This document shows, one piece after another, positions 9,537 through 15,529 of a DNA stretch of 64,000 nt (positions are counted from its first letter, which is position 1; every line of letters begins with the position of its first letter). The stretch comes from an uncultured Flavobacteriaceae bacterium (GTDB lineage Bacteria; Bacteroidota; Bacteroidia; Flavobacteriales; Flavobacteriaceae), in contig CALSTP010000001.1 in NCBI GenBank assembly GCA_943789305.1, forward strand, positions 1,795,953 to 1,859,952, in the 5' to 3' direction. A program made the translations under genes and the position numbers. The notes under the pieces were generated by a model. The model worked only from the letters and a program-made list of their open reading frames with translations, searched no databases and was not told where the DNA came from.

Positions 9537-9577
9537 TATATTTGTATTACAACCCTTCCTTATGGCAGGGTTTTTTA
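9537..9577 (+). promoter_or_regulatory. greA promoter box followed by a terminator-like leader hairpin
   Basis: TATATTTG at 9537-9544 fits the -7 box. Right after it, AACCCT (9551-9556) pairs with AGGGTT (9567-9572), extended past a 1x1 mismatch by CC/GG around a TTAT loop, then TTTTTT. This is an intrinsic-terminator shape lying inside the greA leader (ATG at 9600). It could attenuate greA, or stop antisense read-through from dxs. No clear -33 element is seen. Confidence 0.6.
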
Positions 9578-9599
9578 TTAGTAATAAAACTAAGTAAAA

Positions 9600-10076
9600 A
9601 TGAGTAAAACTTCATACTATACCGAAGAAGGTTTAAAAAAATTAAAAGAAGAGCTCAATCATTTGAAAGATATTGAACGCCCCAAGGCGTCTCAAGCCAT
9701 AGCGGAAGCCAGAGATAAAGGAGATTTGAGTGAAAATGCAGAATATGACGCTGCCAAAGAGGCGCAAGGTATGCTCGAAATGCGGATTGCCAAAATGGAA
9801 GAGAATTATGCAAATGCTAGGCTCATCGATGAGTCCCAATTGGATGTCTCAAAAGTTTTGGTATTATCCACCGTCGAATTAATTAATAAAAGTAATGGGA
9901 TGAAAATGACCTACACATTAGTTGCCCAAAGTGAAGCCGATCTAAAAACTGGGAAGATATCAGTAAACTCTCCTATTGGCAAAGGATTATTAGGTAAAAA
10001 AGTAGGCGAAATGGCAGAGATAAATGTTCCCAATGGAACTATTCAACTCGAGATTACCAAAATAAGTAGAACTTAA
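9600..10076 (+). CDS. greA: Transcription elongation factor GreA
   Basis: Binds the secondary channel of RNA polymerase and stimulates cleavage of backtracked RNA. At 158 residues it matches E. coli GreA (158). The N-terminal coiled coil (about 1-75) includes the basic/acidic tip region DKGDLSENAEYDAAKEAQ with the catalytic acidic pair; the C-terminal FKBP-like domain (about 85-158) holds SPIGKGLLGKKVGE. Followed directly by the HIT gene (TAA then ATG with no spacer), so the two are one operon. The leader contains a terminator-like hairpin (see 9537-9577). Confidence 0.97.
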   Translation: MSKTSYYTEEGLKKLKEELNHLKDIERPKASQAIAEARDKGDLSENAEYDAAKEAQGMLEMRIAKMEENYANARLIDESQLDVSKVLVLSTVELINKSNGMKMTYTLVAQSEADLKTGKISVNSPIGKGLLGKKVGEMAEINVPNGTIQLEITKISRT

Positions 10077-10469
10077 ATGTCAAGTATTTTTTCAAAAATT
10101 ATTGCCAGAGAAATCCCTTGCTACAAAGTTGCTGAAGATCAAAACCACATTGCCTTTTTAGACGTTAATCCAAATGCCAAAGGACATACTTTATGTGTTC
10201 CAAAAAAAGAAGTTGACAAACTTTTTGACCTTGATGCTCAAACCTATTCTGAATTGATGGAATTTTCAAGAACCGTTGCCCTTGGGCTCAGAAAAGCAGT
10301 TCCTTGCAAACGTATCGGAATGACGGTTATCGGACTAGAAGTTCCTCATGTTCACGTACATCTAATCCCTTTAAAGGACATGAAAGATGCTACTTTTACC
10401 AAAAAAGAGTTGTTGGATGAAATCCAAATGACAGAACTTGCACAACATATTGCAACTGAAATTAAATAA
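10077..10469 (+). CDS. HIT-family nucleotide hydrolase
   Basis: A 130-residue histidine-triad protein (Hint branch), expected to hydrolyse purine nucleoside phosphoramidates or related AMP conjugates. The HxHxHxx motif is HVHVHLIPL near residue 98; SIFSKIIAREIPCYKV at the N-terminus is typical of the family. Starts on the base after the greA stop, indicating tight co-transcription and coupled translation, a pairing seen in other Bacteroidota. Ends two bases before the convergent histidine-kinase gene. Confidence 0.94.
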   Translation: MSSIFSKIIAREIPCYKVAEDQNHIAFLDVNPNAKGHTLCVPKKEVDKLFDLDAQTYSELMEFSRTVALGLRKAVPCKRIGMTVIGLEVPHVHVHLIPLKDMKDATFTKKELLDEIQMTELAQHIATEIK

Positions 10470-10471
10470 GT

Positions 10472-11635
10472 TTAAGTAGATTTTTTTAAGCTTATTTGAA
10501 AGCTTGTACCTTTCCCCAATTCTGTTTTTAAAACTTCAATGTTTCCTTGATGATAATCCATAATAATCCTTCGAACTAACGATAACCCGAGCCCCCAACC
10601 TCTTTGCTTTGTGGTAAAACCTGGGCTAAAAATACGCTTTATGTTTTTAGGCGAGATTCCACTTCCGCTATCCGAAATACGAATCAATACTTTTTTTTCA
10701 AGTTCCAATAGTTCAAGTGTTAATTTTCCTTGACCTTTCATTGCATCGATTCCGTTTTTAATCAAATTTTCAAGGGTCCAACTGTACAAGGGAAGGTTAA
10801 TCGGAATCAATATTTCTTTTTGTGGAAGTTCCCAATTCCATTCGATCAACTGCGAACTTCTTTTCTTGAGATACATCAATGCGTCTTCAGTTGCTTTTAC
10901 AAGGTCATATTCTTGTAATTCAGGCAAAGAACCAACCTTAGAAAAACGTTCAGTTATAACGGACAACCGCTCAACATCTTTTTCCATTTCTTCCACTGAA
11001 GCAGGAGCAATGTTTTGTTCTTTGAGTAGAGTAATCCATCCCATCAAGGAGCTTAAAGGGGTCCCTATTTGGTGTGCTGTTTCTTTTGCCATCCCCGCCC
11101 ACAAACGATTTTGCTCTGAAGCGCGTGAAGTTTTAAAAAAGAAAAAAAGCACCCCTCCAAACAAGGTGATAATCAGCAAAAGTGCCAAAGGATAATATTG
11201 TAATTTTTTCAAAAGTATAGAATCCCCATAGTACAAGGTTTGATTAACAATGTCTTTATATTGAATAGAAATCGGATCATTCTCCTGTTTCAATTGATTG
11301 AGCAAAGCATATAATTTTAAAGAATCTGGGTTTTGACTCCAATTCCAACTGATGTTTTTAAAATCTTTGATGTAGCCCGAAGAATTTACACTTATAATAG
11401 GAGTGTTCCCGATTTTTTGAAGAACATCAAAAGTCAAAACTCCATAATCGCGACTCAAATCCGAACTTTTGATTAACTCTTGTTGCGCAGTGGCCCATAA
11501 TTCCATTTTAATTCGTTCTTCTTTTTTTAAAATTTGAAAAAGAACATTCGTATTCCACAAAATCAAAGCAACAATCCCAAAGATGCAAATCAACATCCAT
11601 GGTTTAATCTTTGTTTGAGAAAAAAACGTAAACAT
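10472..11635 (-). CDS. Orphan two-helix sensor histidine kinase
   Basis: A 387-residue membrane histidine kinase. It has an N-terminal helix (about 14-34), an extracytoplasmic sensor of about 110 residues without a recognised domain, and a second helix (about 148-168). The cytoplasmic core follows directly with no clear HAMP domain: H-box AKETAHQIGTPLSSL with phospho-acceptor His188, N-box ENLIKNGIDAM, G1 DSGSGIS, G2 GLGLSLV. The HQIGTPLSSL variant is common in Bacteroidota kinases. No response regulator is adjacent, so its partner is elsewhere. Convergent with the HIT gene; starts with ATG. Confidence 0.93.
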   Translation of the reverse strand: MFTFFSQTKIKPWMLICIFGIVALILWNTNVLFQILKKEERIKMELWATAQQELIKSSDLSRDYGVLTFDVLQKIGNTPIISVNSSGYIKDFKNISWNWSQNPDSLKLYALLNQLKQENDPISIQYKDIVNQTLYYGDSILLKKLQYYPLALLLIITLFGGVLFFFFKTSRASEQNRLWAGMAKETAHQIGTPLSSLMGWITLLKEQNIAPASVEEMEKDVERLSVITERFSKVGSLPELQEYDLVKATEDALMYLKKRSSQLIEWNWELPQKEILIPINLPLYSWTLENLIKNGIDAMKGQGKLTLELLELEKKVLIRISDSGSGISPKNIKRIFSPGFTTKQRGWGLGLSLVRRIIMDYHQGNIEVLKTELGKGTSFQISLKKST

Positions 11636-11710
11636 AAATAGAATTCTAAAAGACTAAGATAAGACAAAAAGGAAAAAGACATTGTGTAGGGTTAGCTCTC
11701 TAAATTTTTA

Positions 11711-11718
11711 TATTTTTG
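11711..11718 (+). promoter_or_regulatory. -7 box (TATTTTTG) for the DUF3127 gene
   Basis: TATTTTTG matches TAnnTTTG and lies 24 bases upstream of the ATG at 11743. No -33 TTG is found at the usual distance. Confidence 0.45.
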
Positions 11719-11742
11719 TACTTTCAAAATCTAAAAAAACTT

Positions 11743-12117
11743 ATGGAAGTATTAGGGAAAATAAAATGGTTAGACGAAACGAAAACATACGGGAGTAATG
11801 GTTTCAGAAAACGCGAAGTAGTAATCACTACTGAAGAACAGTATCCTCAACATATTTTGATAGAATTTGTTCAAGACAAGTGTGATTTATTAAATTCTTT
11901 TAATGTAGGTCAGCCCGTAAAAATAGGAATCAATCTTAGAGGAAGAGAATGGGTAAATCCACAAGGAGAAACCAAGTATTTTAATTCCCTTCAAGGGTGG
12001 AGAATTGAAGGGCAAGCTACTGCCACATCCACAGAGATGCCACCAATGCCTCCAGCGTCCTCTTTTGAAGCCTCAGATAAAAATGACAAAGAAGTAGAGG
12101 ACGACCTTCCCTTCTAA
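11743..12117 (+). CDS. DUF3127 OB-fold-type protein with SSB-like acidic C-terminus
   Basis: A 124-residue protein of the DUF3127 family, which is found in Bacteroidota and is of unknown function. Residues 1-90 form the conserved domain (MEVLGKIKW, GFRKREVVITTEEQYPQ, FNVGQPVKIGINLRGREW, KYFNSLQGWRI), a likely OB fold by its beta pattern. A short Pro/Ser/Thr-rich linker leads to an acidic tip ending VEDDLPF, strikingly like the DDIPF tip of bacterial SSB that recruits replication and repair proteins. I chose ATG 11743; an upstream frame from 11716 runs through the promoter. Monocistronic. A role in single-strand DNA binding is inference. Confidence 0.85.
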   Translation: MEVLGKIKWLDETKTYGSNGFRKREVVITTEEQYPQHILIEFVQDKCDLLNSFNVGQPVKIGINLRGREWVNPQGETKYFNSLQGWRIEGQATATSTEMPPMPPASSFEASDKNDKEVEDDLPF

Positions 12118-12202
12118 AAACTGTTCTTGGTCCTATAAAGTCTTTGTCATTGAGAACGAAGCAGCTGCTAGTCAACTTTTCTTAAAAAAAACTCTTTCCC
12201 TA

Positions 12203-12233
12203 TTGTCAAAAAAAAATTAATGTGGTACATTTG
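12203..12233 (+). promoter_or_regulatory. Promoter of the rplM-rpsI(-rpsB-tsf) operon
   Basis: TTG at 12203-12205, 20-base spacer, TACATTTG at 12226-12233: a full Bacteroidota promoter. Predicted leader about 35 bases to the GTG at 12277. The stretch 12118-12202 holds nothing I recognise except a sequence (around 12147-12165) weakly like the dispersed repeat seen around polA. Confidence 0.75.
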
Positions 12234-12276
12234 CAGCCCTTTAATACGGGAAAATTAAGTATAAAAAACATATATT

Positions 12277-12732
12277 GTGGATACACTAAGTTACAAAACC
12301 ATCTCTGCTAATAGCAACACCGTTGACAAACAATGGGTTGTAGTAGACGTTGCAGGAATGCCTTTAGGAAGAATGGCTTCTGAAGTTGCCAAAATCATAA
12401 GAGGTAAAAATAAGCCCAATTTTACTCCTCATGTTGATTGTGGAGACAACGTGATTGTTATAAATTCTGATAAAATTGAATTATCAGGAGATAAGTGGAG
12501 ACAAAAAGAATACATTCGCCACACAGGTTATCCAGGTGGTCAACGTAAATTGACTGCTGAACAGTTGTACAAAAAAAGCTCTACACGTCTAGTTGAAAAT
12601 GCAGTGCGTGGAATGTTGCCAAAAAACAAATTAGGAGCTGTTTTATACAGAAATCTTAAAGTCTTTAGTGGTGCAGAACATACTCACGAGGGACTAAATC
12701 CTACCACAATCAAACTAAGTAAACTCAAATAA
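12277..12732 (+). CDS. rplM: 50S ribosomal protein L13
   Basis: An early-assembly large-subunit protein bound to 23S rRNA. The 151 residues include [24 protein letters not shown], the conserved [10 protein letters not shown], and the [12 protein letters not shown] signature. Starts with GTG ([13 protein letters not shown]), the normal flavobacterial N-terminus. The stop overlaps the rpsI ATG by one base (TAATG), the usual coupling of L13 and S9. Confidence 0.98.
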   Translation: MDTLSYKTISANSNTVDKQWVVVDVAGMPLGRMASEVAKIIRGKNKPNFTPHVDCGDNVIVINSDKIELSGDKWRQKEYIRHTGYPGGQRKLTAEQLYKKSSTRLVENAVRGMLPKNKLGAVLYRNLKVFSGAEHTHEGLNPTTIKLSKLK

Positions 12733-13118
12733 TGGAGGTAATACACACAATCGGACGTCGAAAGACTTCAGTAGCTCGGATATTTATTTCTGAAGGAAAA
12801 GGAGCAATTTCCGTTAATAAAAAAGACTACGCAGAATATTTTCCAACATCTACTTTGCAATACAAAGTTGTTCAACCTTTTGCACTTACTGGTACAGAAG
12901 GAGCATATGATGTAAAAGTAACTGTCGTAGGTGGAGGAACAAACGGACAAGCGGAAGCTGTTCGTCTCGCTATTTCAAGAGCTTTATGTCAAATCAACGA
13001 AGAAAACCGTGAATCGCTCAAACCCGAAGGTTTATTGACACGTGATCCTCGAATGGTTGAGCGTAAAAAATTCGGTCAAAAGAAAGCTCGTAAGAAATTC
13101 CAGTTCTCTAAACGTTAA
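12732..13118 (+). CDS. rpsI: 30S ribosomal protein S9
   Basis: Small-subunit head protein whose C-terminal tail reaches the P-site tRNA. It has 128 residues: [12 protein letters not shown] at the start, [19 protein letters not shown] in the middle, and the basic tail [12 protein letters not shown] ending in the conserved Lys-Arg. Coupled to rplM by a one-base overlap; 156 bases separate it from rpsB. Confidence 0.98.
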   Translation: MEVIHTIGRRKTSVARIFISEGKGAISVNKKDYAEYFPTSTLQYKVVQPFALTGTEGAYDVKVTVVGGGTNGQAEAVRLAISRALCQINEENRESLKPEGLLTRDPRMVERKKFGQKKARKKFQFSKR

Positions 13119-13274
13119 TATTTTTTGCCCTTTTCAAAAAGGGTTTGTTCATATTTTTTAATTAATCCCGTTGCCCACTCGTGAAAGCGAGAATTAGTTT
13201 AGCATCTAAATGGTCGAGGCCTTTTATAAAAAGCCACTTTACTATTGCTAACTACGGAACGTAAACTAACAACA
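13119..13274 (+). promoter_or_regulatory. Structured spacer/leader between rpsI and rpsB
   Basis: No gene fits here. I see three possible hairpins: CCCTTT/AAAGGG at about 13128-13143 followed by TTTG (weak terminator), CTCG/CGAG at 13178-13191 with a TGAAAG loop, and GGC-TTTT/AAAA-GCC at about 13218-13234. The region may be a partial terminator plus an S2-responsive leader. No Rfam family is recognised by eye. Confidence 0.4.
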
Positions 13275-14366
13275 ATGGCAAACATCGACGTAAAAGACCT
13301 GCTAAATGCAGGCGTACATTTCGGTCATTTAACTCGAAAATGGAATCCCAACATGGCTCCTTATATCTATATGGAGCGCAATGGTATCCACATCATTAAT
13401 CTTTACAAAACTGCAGCTAAAATTGAAGAAGCTTCAGAAGCAATGAAAAAAATTGCAGCTTCTGGTCGAAAAATCTTATTTGTTGCAACCAAAAAACAAG
13501 CCAAAGACATCGTTGCCGAGAAAGCAGCTGCGGTTAAAATGCCTTATATCACTGAGCGCTGGCCTGGAGGAATGCTAACAAATTTTGTTACCATTCGTAA
13601 GGCAGTTAAAAAAATGGCTTCAATTGATCGCATGAAAAAAGACGGTACTTTTGAAACCCTTTCTAAAAAAGAAAAATTACAGGTTAATCGCTTGAGAGCT
13701 AAACTCGAGAAAAATTTAGGCTCAATTTCAGAAATGACTCGTCTTCCAGGAGCACTTTTTGTAGTTGATATCAAGCGTGAACACATTGCAATCAAAGAGG
13801 CTCAAAAATTAAAAATACCCATTTTTGCAATGGTAGACACAAACTCTGATCCTAGAGATGTTGATTTTGTAATTCCTGCAAACGATGATGCTTCAAAGTC
13901 TATTGATAAAATATTAACTCTTGTAGCTGAAGCAGTAGGAAGTGGACTTCAACAACGTCAATCTGAAAAAGATGCCGCAAACAAAGGCCAAGAGGAAACC
14001 TCACCAAAAGTAGATGCTGCTCCTGTTGAGGAAGCTAAACCAAAAGTAGAAGCTGCTCCTGTTGAAGATGCTGCTCCTGTTGAGGAAGCTGAACCAAAAG
14101 TAGATGCTGCTCCTGTTGAGGAAGCTAAACCAAAAGTAGAAGCTGCTCCTGTTGAAGATGCTGCTCCTGTTGAGGAAGCTGAACCAAAAGTAGATGCTGC
14201 TCCTGTTGAGGAAGCTAAACCAAAAGTAGAAGCTGCTCCTGTTGAAGATGCTAAATCAAAAGAAAAAGCTGCACCAAAAAAGAAAGCTGCACCAAAAAAG
14301 AAAAAAACAGCCGCTAAAACTTCTTCTAAAAAAGAAGACAAAGCAGCTGATGAAGCTAAATCTTAA
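13275..14366 (+). CDS. rpsB: 30S ribosomal protein S2 with a ~120-residue repetitive C-terminal extension
   Basis: Residues 1 to about 235 are a normal S2 (MANIDVKDLLNAGVHFGH, ITERWPGGMLTNF, LPGALFVVDI, IPIFAMVDTNSDP). The usual protein ends near 240-250 residues; this one has 363. The extra part is about 2.8 copies of a 30-residue Ala/Pro/Val/Glu/Lys unit coded by a perfect 90-bp DNA repeat, then a basic KKAAPKKK-type stretch and an acidic end. The ATG at 13275 gives the family N-terminus; an upstream TTG in frame adds unrelated residues. tsf follows 22 bases later, the conserved rpsB-tsf pair. The tail is probably unstructured and exposed on the 30S surface. Confidence 0.95.
   Translation: MANIDVKDLLNAGVHFGHLTRKWNPNMAPYIYMERNGIHIINLYKTAAKIEEASEAMKKIAASGRKILFVATKKQAKDIVAEKAAAVKMPYITERWPGGMLTNFVTIRKAVKKMASIDRMKKDGTFETLSKKEKLQVNRLRAKLEKNLGSISEMTRLPGALFVVDIKREHIAIKEAQKLKIPIFAMVDTNSDPRDVDFVIPANDDASKSIDKILTLVAEAVGSGLQQRQSEKDAANKGQEETSPKVDAAPVEEAKPKVEAAPVEDAAPVEEAEPKVDAAPVEEAKPKVEAAPVEDAAPVEEAEPKVDAAPVEEAKPKVEAAPVEDAKSKEKAAPKKKAAPKKKKTAAKTSSKKEDKAADEAKS
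14004..14252 (+). repeat. 90-bp tandem repeat inside rpsB (2.8 copies)
   Basis: Copies start at 14004, 14094 and 14184; the third is cut short near 14252. As far as I can see by eye the copies are identical. Each unit is built from smaller related blocks (GCTGCTCCTGTTGA recurs), so the array is nested. The period is a multiple of three, so copy number can change without frameshift. Confidence 0.93.
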
Positions 14367-14388
14367 TTGATTTTAAATAATTAAACCG

Positions 14389-15210
14389 ATGAAAATTACT
14401 GCATCAGAAGTAAATAAATTACGTCAGGCCACAGGAGCTGGAATGATGGATTGTAAAAAAGCGCTTGTACAAGCGGAAGGTGATTTTGACCTAGCAGTCG
14501 AAAACCTTAGAAAAAAAGGACAAAAAGTAGCTGCAAACCGTGCTGACCGTGATTCAGCAGAAGGTGCTGTACTTGCCAAAGTAAATGCAGATAATACTGC
14601 TGCAGTTGTCGTTTCTGTAAACTGCGAAACAGACTTCGTAGCCAAAAACGACAGCTACCTTGCCCTTGCTAACAAAATTCTTGATTTAGCACTTGAACAA
14701 ACTTCACTAGAAGGTCTTTTAGCTGCGGATTTTGATGGAATGTCAGTAGCCGATAAATTAACTGAACAAACAGGAGTAATCGGTGAAAAAATAGAAATTG
14801 GAGGCTTCGAACGTATCGAAGGATCTTTTGTAGGACATTACATTCACGCAGGAAACAGAATTGCAACAATTGTTGGCCTTTCTAATGCTGTTGAAGGAGC
14901 TGCTGATGCCGCAAAAAATGTAGCCATGCAAGCTGCTGCAATGAATCCGATTGCCTTGAATGAAGACGGAGTAGACGCATCTGTAATCGAAAAAGAAATT
15001 GAAATTGCAAAAGATCAACTTCGTCAAGAAGGAAAACCAGAAGCCATGCTAGACAACATTGCCAAAGGAAAAATAAAGCGTTTCTTCAAAGATAATACCC
15101 TAGTAAATCAAGCCTACATCAAAGACGGTAAACAAAGTGTTGCACAATATGTGCAGTCTGTTAATGCAGATCTAACAGTTACAAGTTTTAAGCGTTTGGC
15201 TTTAGGTTAA
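14389..15210 (+). CDS. tsf: Elongation factor Ts
   Basis: Guanine-nucleotide exchange factor for EF-Tu. It has 273 residues. The N-terminal UBA-like domain has the signature VNKLRQATGAGMMDCKKAL; the core contains the NCETDFVAKND motif whose TDFV loop contacts EF-Tu; VAMQAAAMNP is in the second subdomain. Lies 22 bases after rpsB, followed by a UUCG-type terminator, so it ends the ribosomal-protein transcript. Confidence 0.97.
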   Translation: MKITASEVNKLRQATGAGMMDCKKALVQAEGDFDLAVENLRKKGQKVAANRADRDSAEGAVLAKVNADNTAAVVVSVNCETDFVAKNDSYLALANKILDLALEQTSLEGLLAADFDGMSVADKLTEQTGVIGEKIEIGGFERIEGSFVGHYIHAGNRIATIVGLSNAVEGAADAAKNVAMQAAAMNPIALNEDGVDASVIEKEIEIAKDQLRQEGKPEAMLDNIAKGKIKRFFKDNTLVNQAYIKDGKQSVAQYVQSVNADLTVTSFKRLALG

Positions 15211-15235
15211 AAATACCTTTTTTCAAATACCTCTT

Positions 15236-15264
15236 AAAATCGCTCTTCGGGGTGATTTTTTTTT
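15236..15264 (+). terminator. Intrinsic terminator after tsf
   Basis: AAAATCGCTC pairs with GGGTGATTTT around a TTCG tetraloop (two G-T pairs), followed by a T-run to 15264. Confidence 0.85.
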
Positions 15265-15281
15265 GGAATGATTGGACTTGA

Positions 15282-15440
15282 TCTCGATACAATCCTCCTT
15301 CGTTGGATCACTCGAAGTGACTTTAGGAATGTTTTTTCTTAGTGGATTACTTGGGTGTATCAAACCAAATTCTCATCAAAATCAGGCTGGGTATACTCAA
15401 GGTCAGGTCGAGTGTTTCACTTCAGTGAAACGTATCGAGA
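15282..15440. repeat. Dispersed palindromic repeat, copy A
   Basis: A 159-base non-coding element bounded by a perfect 9-base inverted repeat, TCTCGATAC (15282-15290) and GTATCGAGA (15432-15440). Inside are GGATCACTCGAAGTGACTT, a second GGATTACTT segment and AACCAAATTCTCATCAAAATCAG. A diverged copy lies at 18388-18526 beyond polA. The 63-residue frame that could be read through it is composed entirely of the repeat and is not accepted as a gene. Confidence 0.8.
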
Positions 15441-15529
15441 CCGACCGCACTCACTCAAAATGAATCTTTGAATCAAGATTTTGAGTTCCGAATTCATTTT
15501 GTATCTTTTTGCCATAAAACAACTTTAAA

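Noticed and set aside
10730..11195. Two plus-strand frames opposite the histidine kinase
   Set aside because: They run through the conserved kinase core and have no independent start or domain.
12118..12202. tRNA or small RNA between the DUF3127 gene and rplM
   Set aside because: No cloverleaf, no CCA end, no terminator; only a vague likeness to the dispersed repeat.
14004..14252. CRISPR-like array in rpsB
   Set aside because: Repeats are contiguous with no spacers and lie in frame in a coding region.
13958..14341. A 127-residue minus-strand frame opposite the rpsB repeat
   Set aside because: It exists only because the 90-bp repeat lacks stops on that strand; composition is Ser/Ala/Gly shadow of the S2 tail.
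15272..15463. A 63-residue plus-strand open frame after tsf
   Set aside because: It is composed entirely of the dispersed palindromic repeat; the other copy (18388-18526) does not keep the frame.
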